Shown: in pieces, positions 17,057 through 25,084 of the stretch
How the letters are laid out: each line of letters begins with the position of its first letter
How positions within the stretch are numbered: position 1 is the first letter of the stretch
Source of the DNA: Bradyrhizobium genosp. SA-3
GTDB taxonomy: Bacteria; Pseudomonadota; Alphaproteobacteria; Rhizobiales; Xanthobacteraceae
NCBI RefSeq assembly: GCF_004212635.1
Contig: NZ_PSRT01000081.1
Span: 1 to 38,379 of the forward strand
Reading direction: 5' to 3'
DNA: 38,379 nt
The notes under the pieces: generated by a model
Seen by the model: only the letters and a program-made list of their open reading frames with translations
Database searches by the model: none
Told to the model about the DNA's origin: nothing
Translations under genes and position numbers: made by a program

Positions 17057-17371
17057 CGTGTAACCGGAACCGACATACAGGAGCAGGTAGAGGTCGCGGA
17101 CAACGCGCCCGTGACGCATCCTTCGAGACGCCCGCCTACGGCGGGCCCTCAGGATGAGGACGGAATGTGCGGCAGCGGTGTCACAGCAGGCGCCGATGTC
17201 GATGAGCCTCATCCTGAGGAGACCGCCACCGGGTCCGCGCAAAGCGCGGCCCGATGACAGGCTCCGCGGTCGTCTCGAAGGACGAGGCGCTTGCTCAGGC
17301 CGATCGACAAGGCCACATGCGATTGCCCGGCCTGAAGTGGCGAAGGATGTGCAGTCAAAGAGGCTCGCAGC
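17057..17371. other. Intra-operon gap with repeat
   Basis: These 315 bases lie between the binding-protein and first permease genes. Most of the gap is the repeat at 17117-17287. I see no open frame with a ribosome site and no clear promoter. Confidence 0.7.
17117..17287. repeat. Inverted-repeat element, CATCCTTCGAGACGCC family
   Basis: This is the second copy of the element at 9704-9859, with CATCCTTCGAGACGCC at one end, CTCATCCTGAGGAG in the middle and AAGGACGAGG at the other end. It interrupts a transporter operon. Confidence 0.8.
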
Positions 17372-18634
17372 ATGACAGCTACACCCGCGATCGGCGCAGA
17401 TGCCCGGACCGAAGTGCCGCTCAAGCGACGCCTGAAGCGGGCCGAGCGGGCGCGCCAGATCAAAGCATTGGCGCTGGTTCTGCCGCTTCTGCTGTTTCTG
17501 CTCTTCACCTTCGCAGGCCCGATCGCCGGCATGCTGTGGCGCTCGGTCGACGATCGGGAGGTGCGCCAGATCCTGCCCCAAACCGTAGCTGCTCTCGCCG
17601 ACTGGGATGGCAAGGACCTGCCGGACGAAAAGGCCTTTGCTGCGCTGGCAAGCGATATCCTGGCGGCGCGCGCCTCCGGCACCATGGCCATTGCGGCCAA
17701 GCGGCTGAACTACGCACTGAACGGCTTCCGCACCATCCTGACCAGCACGGCACGCAATCTGAAGGCGGTGCCGGAGCGAGGGACGGCCAAGGAGACATTG
17801 GGCAAGATCAATCCGGCCTGGCGCGAACGCGCCACCTGGACGACGATCAAGGACGCCAGTGGTCCATTGACCGGCTTCTACCTGCTGGCGGCGCTCGACC
17901 TCACCCGGAACATGGACGGCGCGATCGTCGCGGCCCCGCCGGATCAGGCCATTTACCGCAACGTATTCACCCGCACCTTCGTGATCAGTCTCAGCGTCAC
18001 GGCACTCTGCCTGATCCTCGGCTTCCCGGTCGCCTACCTGCTGGCGACGCTGCCGCCCGGCCGGTCGAACCTGCTGATGATCTTCGTCCTGCTGCCGTTC
18101 TGGACGTCGCTTCTGGTCCGCACCTGCGCCTGGATCGTGCTGTTGCAGAGCAAGGGCGTCGTGAACGACAGCCTGCACTGGCTTGGCATCATCGACGAGC
18201 CGTTGCGCCTGATCTACAACCGCTTCGGCGTCTGCGTGGCGATGACCCACGTTCTCCTGCCGTTCATGATCCTGCCGCTGTACAGCAGCATGAAGGCGAT
18301 CTCGCCTGCTTACATGCGTGCGGCCGCCTCGCTCGGTGCGCCGCCGGTCACCGCCTTCCTGCGGATCTACCTGCCGCAAACGCTGCCCGGTATCGGGGCC
18401 GGAAGCCTGCTCGTCTTCATCCTGGCGCTCGGCTACTACATCACACCGGCACTCGTCGGCGGCGCCGCCGATCAAATGATCAGCTACTTCATCGCGCTCT
18501 ACACGACCGAGACGGCCAACTGGGGCCTTGCTTCGGCGTTGGGTGCGGTGCTGCTGCTCGCCACTGTTCTGCTCGCTCTCCTCTACGGAAAACTGGTGCA
18601 GGGACGGCGAGTGACGGGAGGGATGAAGAATTGA
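17372..18634 (+). CDS. potB: Polyamine-type ABC transporter permease 1, enlarged periplasmic loop
   Basis: A protein of 420 residues. The first membrane segment (~30-52, ALALVLPLLLFLLFTFAGPIAGM) is followed by an unusual ~150-residue soluble region (~55-200). The typical permease core comes next: about five segments from ~205 (TFVISLSVTALCLILGFPVA) and the coupling-helix EAA-like loop AYMRAAASLGAPPVTAFLRI, which contacts the ATPase. PotB proteins are usually ~280 residues, so the loop is additional. Its stop codon overlaps the next start as TTGA. The enlarged loop probably sits in the periplasm and might contact the binding protein. Confidence 0.88.
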   Translation: MTATPAIGADARTEVPLKRRLKRAERARQIKALALVLPLLLFLLFTFAGPIAGMLWRSVDDREVRQILPQTVAALADWDGKDLPDEKAFAALASDILAARASGTMAIAAKRLNYALNGFRTILTSTARNLKAVPERGTAKETLGKINPAWRERATWTTIKDASGPLTGFYLLAALDLTRNMDGAIVAAPPDQAIYRNVFTRTFVISLSVTALCLILGFPVAYLLATLPPGRSNLLMIFVLLPFWTSLLVRTCAWIVLLQSKGVVNDSLHWLGIIDEPLRLIYNRFGVCVAMTHVLLPFMILPLYSSMKAISPAYMRAAASLGAPPVTAFLRIYLPQTLPGIGAGSLLVFILALGYYITPALVGGAADQMISYFIALYTTETANWGLASALGAVLLLATVLLALLYGKLVQGRRVTGGMKN

Positions 18635-19461
18635 GCGACAATCCTTCCCTCCGCACGCCGAGCCAACGCATCGCATGGACCGCGACTATCGTCGTCTCCA
18701 CGCTGGTGTTCATCTTCCTGATCGCGCCAATCCTGGCGATCATGCCGCTGTCCTTCAGCTCGGGCTCGTACTTGACCTATCCGCTGCCCGGCCTCTCCTT
18801 GCGCTGGTACGACGATTTCATCAATTCGCCGCGCTGGATGAATTCGCTGAAGAACAGCATGATCATAGGCGTCGCCTCGACCCTGCTGTCCATGGTGCTC
18901 GGCACATTGGCCGCGCTGGGGCTGGCGCAGTGGAAGAGCCGGCTCAAACCGCTCGTGCTGGCCTTCGTGCTGTCGCCGGTCGTGGTGCCCGGCGTCATCA
19001 CCGCGGTCGGTCTGTATTTCTTCTTCGCCCCGATCGGACTGACCGGCAGCTATCTCGGCTTGATCCTGGCTCACACCGCGCTGGCGACGCCCTTTGTGGT
19101 GATCACGGTCGGCGCGACGCTGCAAAGCTTCGACACCAATCTGGCGCGCGCCGCCGCCTCACTCGGCGCCTCGCCGCTCTACGCGTTCCGCCGCGTGATC
19201 CTGCCGCTGATCCTGCCCGGCCTCGCGTCGGGTGCGCTGTTCGCCTTCGCGACCAGCTTCGATGAGGTGGTGATCGTGCTGTTCATGGCAGGTCCCGAGC
19301 AGCGCACCCTGCCGCGCGAGATGTTCGCCGGCATCCGCGAGAACATCAGCCCGACGATCACGGCCGCGGCGGTGATGCTGACGACGGTATCGATCATCCT
19401 GCTCGCGACCATGGAACGCTTGCGCCGACGGAACGAACGGCTCAAAGGCAGCAGCGCCTAG
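18631..19461 (+). CDS. potC: Polyamine-type ABC transporter permease 2
   Basis: A protein of 276 residues, normal for PotC. I place the start at TTG 18631, which overlaps the previous stop (TTGA) and has GGGAGGGATG upstream; no ATG or GTG start fits the first membrane segment. Six hydrophobic segments are visible, beginning with IVVSTLVFIFLIAPILAIM and ending with AVMLTTVSIILLATM. The EAA-like loop ARAAASLGASPLYAFRRVIL is intact. It pairs with the first permease to form the channel. Translational coupling with the upstream gene is likely. Confidence 0.88.
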   Translation: MSDNPSLRTPSQRIAWTATIVVSTLVFIFLIAPILAIMPLSFSSGSYLTYPLPGLSLRWYDDFINSPRWMNSLKNSMIIGVASTLLSMVLGTLAALGLAQWKSRLKPLVLAFVLSPVVVPGVITAVGLYFFFAPIGLTGSYLGLILAHTALATPFVVITVGATLQSFDTNLARAAASLGASPLYAFRRVILPLILPGLASGALFAFATSFDEVVIVLFMAGPEQRTLPREMFAGIRENISPTITAAAVMLTTVSIILLATMERLRRRNERLKGSSA

Positions 19462-19497
19462 GCGACGTTCGTCTTCCTTTTCCCGCGAGCGTCGCTG

Positions 19498-19520
19498 CCC
19501 TCTCCCGCAAGGGGAGAGGG
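19498..19520. repeat. Short palindrome CCCTCTCCC-GCAA-GGGGAGAGGG
   Basis: A nine-base stem closes a GCAA-type loop. It lies 37 bases after the permease stop and may act as a weak terminator or mRNA end. I recall this palindrome as common between genes in Bradyrhizobium-type genomes. Confidence 0.6.
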
Positions 19521-19689
19521 CACAGCAATGCGCTATCGTGACGTTGCGATATTCCTCCTCCCGGGAACACCACCCGCCCTTTCTTTTTTGCATTCTGCTA
19601 TGGCGCGGATCGCTTAGCTGCGCCTGCAGATAGCCGTTAAAACTCCTCCCGCAACAAAGCCCAAACAACAACACACAGGGAGAAACAAC

Positions 19690-20904
19690 ATGCAAAAACT
19701 CAGTGTCGCGGTCGCAGCTGGCCTCGCTCTGGCCGTAACATCCGGCACCGCGCAGGCGCAGATTTCCGACGAAATCGTCAAGATCGGCGTGCTTACGGAC
19801 ATGTCGAGCCTCTATGCGGACGCGACCGGCAAGGGCTCGCTCGCCGCCGTCGAGATGGCGGTCGCGGACTACGGCGGCAAGGTCGCGGGCAAGCCGGTCG
19901 CGGTCGTCGCCGCCGATCACCAGAACAAGCCCGATGTCGGCGTCAACATCGCCCGCAACTGGTACGACAACGACAAGGTCGACGCGATCTTCGACGTGCC
20001 GACCTCCTCGGTGGCGCTGCCAGTCTCGGCGCTGACGCGCGAGAAGAACAGGATCAATATCAATTCCGGCGGCGGCTCGTCCGACATCACCGGCACCGCC
20101 TGCTCGCCCAACACGGTGCATTGGACCTACGACACCTATGCGCTGTCGAACGTCGCCGGCAAGGCGATGGTCAAGCGCGGCGAGGACAGCTGGTTCTTCG
20201 TCACCGCCGACTACGCTTTCGGCATGGCGCTCCAGCGCGACGCCGCCAACGTGGTCAAGGAGAGCGGCGGCAAGGTGCTCGGCGAGGTCCGCCATCCGCT
20301 CAACTCGTCGGACTTCTCCTCCTTCCTGCTCCAGGCCCAGGCCTCCAAGGCCAAAGTGGTCGCGCTGGCGAATGCCGGCGGCGACACCACCAACGCGTTG
20401 AAGCAGGCTTCCGAGTTCGGCCTGACCCAGGGCGGCCAGAAGATGATCGCGCTGCTGCAGGAGATCACCGACACGCATTCGCTCGGCATCAAGGCGACGC
20501 AAGGCCTGATCGTCACCGACGCCTTCTACTGGGACATGAACGAGGAGACGCGGGCCTTTTCGAAGCGCTTCAACGAGAAGGTCGGGCACATGCCGACCAT
20601 GATCCAGGCCGGCCTCTATTCGGCGACCATGCACTACCTGAAGGCGATCGACGCCATCAAGACCGACGAGGCACCGAAGGTGATGGAACAGATGCGCAAG
20701 ACACCGATCAACGACTTCTTCGCCAGGAACGGCAAGATCCGCATCGACGGCCGCATGGTCCACGACATGTATCTGTTCGAGGTCAAGAAGCCTGAGGAAT
20801 CCAAGGGCGAGTGGGACCTCTACAAGCTGATCGCCACCGTGCCCGGCGACGAGGCGTTCCGTCCGCTCGACAAGGGCGGCTGCCCGATGGTGACGGGGCA
20901 TTGA
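19690..20904 (+). CDS. ABC transporter substrate-binding protein, branched-chain amino acid type (LivK-like)
   Basis: A periplasmic protein of 404 residues with a signal peptide (~1-22, VAAGLALAVTSGTAQA) and GGGAG ahead of ATG 19690. The mature start DEIVKIGVLTDMSSLYAD and the segments FDVPTSSVALPVSALTREKN, WFFVTADYAFGMALQRDAAN and GLIVTDAFYWDMNEETRAFS are typical of the periplasmic-binding family 6 (Leu/Ile/Val type). These bind amino acids, amides or aromatic acids. No matching permease or ATPase genes are nearby; the polyamine-type genes upstream belong to a different class. It probably works with a transporter encoded elsewhere. The ligand is unknown. Confidence 0.88.
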   Translation: MQKLSVAVAAGLALAVTSGTAQAQISDEIVKIGVLTDMSSLYADATGKGSLAAVEMAVADYGGKVAGKPVAVVAADHQNKPDVGVNIARNWYDNDKVDAIFDVPTSSVALPVSALTREKNRININSGGGSSDITGTACSPNTVHWTYDTYALSNVAGKAMVKRGEDSWFFVTADYAFGMALQRDAANVVKESGGKVLGEVRHPLNSSDFSSFLLQAQASKAKVVALANAGGDTTNALKQASEFGLTQGGQKMIALLQEITDTHSLGIKATQGLIVTDAFYWDMNEETRAFSKRFNEKVGHMPTMIQAGLYSATMHYLKAIDAIKTDEAPKVMEQMRKTPINDFFARNGKIRIDGRMVHDMYLFEVKKPEESKGEWDLYKLIATVPGDEAFRPLDKGGCPMVTGH

Positions 20905-20915
20905 ACTGCGCTCGT

Positions 20916-20962
20916 CGTCATTGCGAGCTACGCAATCTTGTCGCGAGCTCCTCGCAATGACG
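20916..20962. repeat. Short CGTCATTGCGAG-family palindrome
   Basis: The ends are CGTCATTGCGAG and CTCGCAATGACG. It is a shortened relative of the elements at 2091-2177 and 28591-28678. Confidence 0.75.
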
Positions 20963-20980
20963 GGGAGGAAAAGACACGAC

Positions 20981-21013
20981 AGCGCGCCCAGTGAAAACCG
21001 GGCGCGCTTCGTC
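20981..21013. terminator. Hairpin between convergent genes, possible terminator
   Basis: Perfect 9-base arms AGCGCGCCC and GGGCGCGCT (20981-20989, 21000-21008) flank a 10-base loop. The T tract is weak (TCGTCT), so termination efficiency is uncertain. It separates the LivK-like and PRC-barrel genes. Confidence 0.5.
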
Positions 21014-21034
21014 TAGGCAGTTACGCGAGCCGCA

Positions 21035-21553
21035 TTACTCCGAATACTTGAACTCGGGCATGCTCTTCAGCTCGTCCTTGCTGGCGTTGAACACGGCATG
21101 ATCCGGATACCATTTCGACGCGGACGACGTGGTCGCGGTCTTGTCGGTTCCGGTCGCTGCGCCAGTCGTCGTGGTCCCGGCCGGCCGGCCGGGCGGGCTG
21201 GTGGCCGCTGGGCCGCTATAGGCGATGGCCTCGTTGGTGAACTTCAGCTTCTCGTAGGGCACCGCGACCAGATGCTCGCCCATGCCGAGGAAGCCGCCGA
21301 CGCCGATCACGGCGATCTTGATGTTACCGTTCTTGTCCATCAAGAGGTCGTTGATCGAGCCGATGTTCTCGTTGGCCTCGTTATAGACCTTGACGCCCGA
21401 CATTTTCGACACGCGCCACTGGTCGGACGCGCTCGTCGTCGTGGCGGTAGCCGCGGTCGGCGCCTTGTCGGTGGTGGCGGTTGGTGCTTGCGCGAACGCC
21501 GCGGTCGCAAGCAGTACTGTGCCGGCGAGGCCGGCAACGATCGACTTCATCAT
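21035..21553 (-). CDS. Exported PRC-barrel protein
   Basis: A protein of 172 residues. GGAGAGG precedes two adjacent ATGs (21553 and 21550). A signal peptide spans ~1-21 (IVAGLAGTVLLATAAFAQA). After a Thr/Ala-rich linker comes a PRC-barrel domain (~45-110): WRVSKMSGVKVYNEANENIG, INDLLMDKNGNIKIAVIGVG and VAVPYEKLKF. The C-terminal part has a second Thr/Ala/Gly linker and a charged end. Exported PRC-barrel proteins are common in rhizobia and are often induced by general stress; an EcfG-like promoter is visible upstream here. The molecular role is not known. Confidence 0.85.
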   Translation of the reverse strand: MMKSIVAGLAGTVLLATAAFAQAPTATTDKAPTAATATTTSASDQWRVSKMSGVKVYNEANENIGSINDLLMDKNGNIKIAVIGVGGFLGMGEHLVAVPYEKLKFTNEAIAYSGPAATSPPGRPAGTTTTGAATGTDKTATTSSASKWYPDHAVFNASKDELKSMPEFKYSE

Positions 21554-21587
21554 GTTGTCCTCTCCTTCACAAACCTCGTGCGGAGAA

Positions 21588-21612
21588 AACAGCGCTGATC
21601 ACGCGCGGTTCC
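21588..21612 (-). promoter_or_regulatory. EcfG-like promoter upstream of the PRC-barrel gene
   Basis: On the minus strand, GGAAC (21612-21608) is followed after 16 bases by TGTT (21591-21588). The general-stress sigma factor EcfG of rhizobia recognises GGAAC-N16/17-CGTT, so there is one mismatch. Transcription would start about 25-30 bases before the ATG. Assigned by eye. Confidence 0.45.
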
Positions 21613-21779
21613 GTGCGGGCGGCAATTTCGTCGCGCAATGCGCGAGCCGAAAATCACGGCAAGGCACGTTCCGGCGTCATCCAGGGACATATTGCGGCGC
21701 ACGGTTCCCCGCCGACGATCATGCGCCCTGGGTGAAGCATGATCGCGGCGGGGAACGCGCCGACCCAGCGTCGCCCAGG

Positions 21780-22352
21780 TCAGCTCTTGTAGTCGATCAG
21801 CAGCGCGGAGAAGCTCGAGCCGCTCGACGCGCTGCCATTGGCACCGTAGGACGACGCCGACGATTGCGATTGCTGCAGCGCCTGGAGGAATTGTTGGAGG
21901 ATTTCCGCGGTCGTTGCGTCAGCCGACGTGCTGTTGGTCGAATCCGTGGTCGTCGACGAATCCGAAGAAGCATCATCCGGCGGCGGGCCGGGCGGCGGTC
22001 CGCCTGCCCCGCCGGGGCCACCCGCTCCGCCGGGACCATAGGCGAAGGCGGACTGAAACACGCTCTTCAGCTCCTCGGCCTGATCCGAGGTCAGCGTCCC
22101 GTTCGACACCTCGTTCGAGATGAGGTCGTCGATCTTCGACTGCATCTCGTCCTTGGAGAGACGCGTGCCGCTCGATTGGTCGCTCGACCGGCTCTGCTGG
22201 AGCGCCGTGTCGATGTCGGTCAACGCGGTCGAGAGCGCGGACTGGTCCGACGACGAGATCGTGCCGGCAGAGACTTGCGATTGCAATTCCTGCTGCAGCC
22301 GCTGCAGCGGCGACTGGTAGCTGCCGGCGGAGGCCGCCGAAATCGAGGTCAT
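21780..22352 (-). CDS. Ser/Gln-rich protein of unknown function
   Basis: A protein of 190 residues. ATG 22352 has ACGGAGCC upstream; the frame is open to 22676 but that part overlaps the divergent response-regulator gene. It is highly polar. Residues ~15-105 form helices rich in Ser, Gln and Asp with two similar parts: LQSQVSAGTISSSDQSALST and SNEVSNGTLTSDQAEELKS, which look like a duplicated helix-loop-helix. A Gly/Pro stretch (~112-125), a Ser/Thr/Asp run and a final Gln/Ser helix follow. There is no signal peptide or membrane span. It is divergent from a two-component system. I do not recognise a family. Confidence 0.65.
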   Translation of the reverse strand: MTSISAASAGSYQSPLQRLQQELQSQVSAGTISSSDQSALSTALTDIDTALQQSRSSDQSSGTRLSKDEMQSKIDDLISNEVSNGTLTSDQAEELKSVFQSAFAYGPGGAGGPGGAGGPPPGPPPDDASSDSSTTTDSTNSTSADATTAEILQQFLQALQQSQSSASSYGANGSASSGSSFSALLIDYKS

Positions 22353-22532
22353 GATGGCTCCGTGGATCTTGCGGGGTTTCGTAGCGAACGGCGCCACGGT
22401 ATGGTTAACGGCCTTAACGAGATCTTGCCGCTCCACTGCCCGGTCATGTCCCGGCATTGCGACGGGGCTGATGGAAACACTCTGAAACAAAAATCTTCGC
22501 CATTTGGCCCGAATCTTGGACAAACAAAGCGC

Positions 22533-23273
22533 ATGGCCATTCCCAATCCCAACATCCTGGTCGTCGAGGACGACCGCGAAACCCGGACGTTGATTGCGAA
22601 GTACCTGCGCAACAACGCCTGCAACGTCACCGCCGTGAGCGATGGCCGCGAGATGTCGCGCGCCATGGCCGACCATCGCGTCGACCTGATCATTCTCGAC
22701 GTCATGCTGCCGGGCGAGGACGGCCTCAGCCTGTGCCGCAAGGTGCGCGCGGAGGCGCAGACGCCGATCATCATGCTGACCGCGCGTGGCGAGGACGTCG
22801 ACCGCATCGTCGGCCTCGAGATGGGCGCGGACGATTATCTGCCGAAACCGTTCAACCCGCGCGAGCTGCTCGCCCGCATCAACGCGGTGCTGCGCCGCCA
22901 GGCCGCCGCGCAGGCGGCGAGCACGATCGAAGGCGCCTCCACGCTCGCCTTCGAGGGCTGGCGTATCGACCTGCGCCTGCGCGAATTGCGCAATCCGGAA
23001 GGCGCGCGCGTCGCGGTGACCAGCGCCGAATTCGATCTGCTCAGGACGTTCTGCGAGCGGCCCGGCCGCGTGCTGTCGCGCGACAGCCTGCTTGACCTCA
23101 CGCAGGGCCGCAACACCGGCTCGTTCGAACGCTCCATTGACGTGCTGGTCAGCCGCATCCGCCGCAAGATCGAGCCCAATCCGGCCGATCCGACCATGAT
23201 CAAGACGGTGCGCTCCGGCGGCTATCTGTTCACGCCGAGGACGGAAGCGGTGACCGCGCCCCTGAGCAGCTGA
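22533..23273 (+). CDS. OmpR-family response regulator
   Basis: A protein of 246 residues from ATG 22533. The receiver domain (~5-120) has the acidic pair EDD (12-14), phosphoacceptor Asp ~56 in LIILDVMLPGEDG, the conserved Thr in MLTARGED and Lys ~105 in YLPKPFNPREL. The winged-helix DNA-binding domain (~140-235) has LTQGRNTGSFERSIDVLVSR and RSGGYLF. It acts in the cytoplasm as a transcription factor activated by phosphorylation. The histidine kinase gene starts 14 bases downstream, so the two form one operon. Targets are unknown; the neighbouring divergent Ser/Gln-rich gene is a possible one. Confidence 0.93.
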   Translation: MAIPNPNILVVEDDRETRTLIAKYLRNNACNVTAVSDGREMSRAMADHRVDLIILDVMLPGEDGLSLCRKVRAEAQTPIIMLTARGEDVDRIVGLEMGADDYLPKPFNPRELLARINAVLRRQAAAQAASTIEGASTLAFEGWRIDLRLRELRNPEGARVAVTSAEFDLLRTFCERPGRVLSRDSLLDLTQGRNTGSFERSIDVLVSRIRRKIEPNPADPTMIKTVRSGGYLFTPRTEAVTAPLSS

Positions 23274-23287
23274 AGGGCGCGCCGACG

Positions 23288-24607
23288 ATGAAGCCGTTCG
23301 GGTTCTTCCATCTCAAGGGGATCGGCGGGCAGATCGCCGCGCTGGTGCTGGCTTCGACCGTCGCGCTGCATCTCGTCGTCACCACCGCCTTTCTGATCAG
23401 CCGGCCGGACCGCCCGGACACCCCGCCGGACGGCGCCCATCAATTGACCGATGCTGCGCTGCTGCTCGGCGCGGCCGATGCCAGCGAGCGACCGCGCCTC
23501 GTCGCCGACCTCGCGCGCGCCTTCCCCAGGCTCGGCATCGAGATGCTCGCCCCCGGGTCGGTGATCGAGTCGGGCGACGGCGCCCACCTGTTCGGGATGC
23601 GCCGTCATCTCGGGCGCGGCTACAAGGTGATGCAGCTCGCCGCCGAGGGTCGCGCGCACCGCGTCGGGGTCGAATTGCCCGACGGCACCGTGATCACCGG
23701 CCACGTCGACGGCGGCCCGCGGCCGTGGTTCTGGGGCGCACCATGGCTGGTGACGCTGATGACCGCCTTCATCTGTATCACCGTGCTCGGCCTGTGGGCG
23801 GCGCGTGCGCTGGCCGCGCCGCTGTCGTCCTTCGCCAAGGCCGCGGAGAATTTCAGCCTGGACGGCACCGCCGAGCCGCTGCCCGAGCGCGGCCCGGAGG
23901 AGATCCGTTCGGTCGCGCGCGCGCTCAACCGCATGCATGAGCGGATCGCGCGGCTGATGTCGGATCGCACGCGGATGCTGGCTGCGATCAGCCACGATCT
24001 GCGCACGCCGATCACGCGCCTGAGGCTGCGCGCCGAGTTCATCGAGGACGAAGGCAACCGCAAGCGCATGCTGATCGATCTCGACCAGATGCGCTCGATG
24101 CTGGAATCCGTGCTGTCGCTGCTGCGCAACGACCGCAAGATCGAGGCGGTGACGCTGGTCGACATCGCCAGCACGCTGCAGCTCGTCGCCGACCAGTTCG
24201 GCGACATGGGCCATGTCGTGCATTATGACGGGCCGGCGTCCGCGACCGCCGCCGCGCGGCCCGACGATCTGCATCGCGGCGTCACCAACCTCGTCGAGAA
24301 CGCCGTGCGCTTCGGCGCCGAGGTGACGATCCGCCTCGACGTCACGGGCACGACGCTCGTCATCGACGTCGAGGACGACGGACCCGGCATCTCGGACGCA
24401 CGCAAGCAGGAGATGCTGGAGCCGTTCGTGCGCGGCGACGATGCGCGCACCATGGACGAGTCCACCGGCTTCGGGCTCGGCCTGTCGATCGCGCGCGCGA
24501 TCGCGCTCGCGCATGGCGGCGAGCTGTCGCTGCACGACCGCGAGCCGCATGGCTTGATCGTGCGGATGCAATTGCCGATCTGGCAGGAGCCGCGGCTCGC
24601 CGCGTAG
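23288..24607 (+). CDS. EnvZ-type sensor histidine kinase
   Basis: A protein of 439 residues. Two membrane segments (~14-37 and ~153-172) bracket a periplasmic sensor of ~115 residues with no motif I recognise. A HAMP-like region follows (AARALAAPLSSFAKAAENFS), then the dimerisation domain with phospho-His ~236 in ISHDLRTPITRLRLRAEF, the N box NLVENAVRFG (~334-343), G1 DGPGI (~364-368) and G2 GFGLGLSIARAIA (~394-406). It should phosphorylate the response regulator encoded just upstream. The signal is unknown. Confidence 0.93.
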   Translation: MKPFGFFHLKGIGGQIAALVLASTVALHLVVTTAFLISRPDRPDTPPDGAHQLTDAALLLGAADASERPRLVADLARAFPRLGIEMLAPGSVIESGDGAHLFGMRRHLGRGYKVMQLAAEGRAHRVGVELPDGTVITGHVDGGPRPWFWGAPWLVTLMTAFICITVLGLWAARALAAPLSSFAKAAENFSLDGTAEPLPERGPEEIRSVARALNRMHERIARLMSDRTRMLAAISHDLRTPITRLRLRAEFIEDEGNRKRMLIDLDQMRSMLESVLSLLRNDRKIEAVTLVDIASTLQLVADQFGDMGHVVHYDGPASATAAARPDDLHRGVTNLVENAVRFGAEVTIRLDVTGTTLVIDVEDDGPGISDARKQEMLEPFVRGDDARTMDESTGFGLGLSIARAIALAHGGELSLHDREPHGLIVRMQLPIWQEPRLAA

Positions 24608-24613
24608 GGCGGA

Positions 24614-24829
24614 TCAAGCCGCGAGCGGCGGGTGCACGACGGCCTCAGGCGCGAAGATCGCCACCGCCTCGAAGCGATAGTTGCAGGCGTGGCAGGTCCA
24701 GAGATAGGAGACGCGCCCCTCGCCCGGCTCGATCCAGTCCGGCTGCGGGATCGGCGTGCCGCATTGGGCACAGGGATTGTCTCTGGGGACATCGCCGAAA
24801 TGTGCGTTGGCCATGTTCGATTTCGTCAT
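24614..24829 (-). CDS. Small zinc-ribbon protein
   Basis: A protein of 71 residues. ATG 24829 has a strong ribosome site (GGGAGAGG, 7-8 bases upstream). The frame extends to 24895 but with weaker starts. Two Cys pairs, CAQCG and CHACN, are about 25 residues apart and would form a zinc ribbon. The end is FEAVAIFAPEAVVHPPLAA. It is convergent with the histidine kinase gene, with only 6 bases between stop codons. Its function is not known; similar mini-proteins may bind nucleic acid or protein. Confidence 0.75.
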   Translation of the reverse strand: MTKSNMANAHFGDVPRDNPCAQCGTPIPQPDWIEPGEGRVSYLWTCHACNYRFEAVAIFAPEAVVHPPLAA

Positions 24830-25084
24830 GGCACCTCTCCCGTTTTGCAGCGTCTTCATACTCGCTTTCGCATCCCTGCGCGAATAGACAGGCATGCTGC
24901 CGCGAGCCGGGGTCGTTTGCCCCGAAGGTCCTGCTTCAAGGTTCTCCTGCGCCAGCTTTGCGTCGTAACGACGGCCCGGCGCTGCAAAATCGCCGATGGC
25001 GGCGTTTGGTCACATCATCGCCGCGTTCGGCAGGCCTAACGGCAGCCGGACGCAGGTCCGTCCGTTCTGCCGAGGAATATTTCA

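Noticed and set aside
16358..18676. A 772-codon open frame on the minus strand
   Set aside because: It is antisense to the binding protein and permease genes, which have clear family motifs. The translation is Arg/Ala/Asp-biased with no recognisable domain, as expected for GC-rich shadow frames.
19159..20901. A 580-codon open frame on the minus strand
   Set aside because: It is antisense to the second permease and the LivK-like gene. No ribosome site or motif supports it.
22405..22418. TTAACGGCCTTAAC, a possible CtrA box
   Set aside because: The spacer between the TTAA half-sites is five bases, not seven, so it does not fit the consensus.
21390..22532. A 381-codon upstream extension of the response regulator
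   Set aside because: It overlaps the divergent Ser/Gln-rich gene and the PRC-barrel gene. The receiver domain begins right after ATG 22533.
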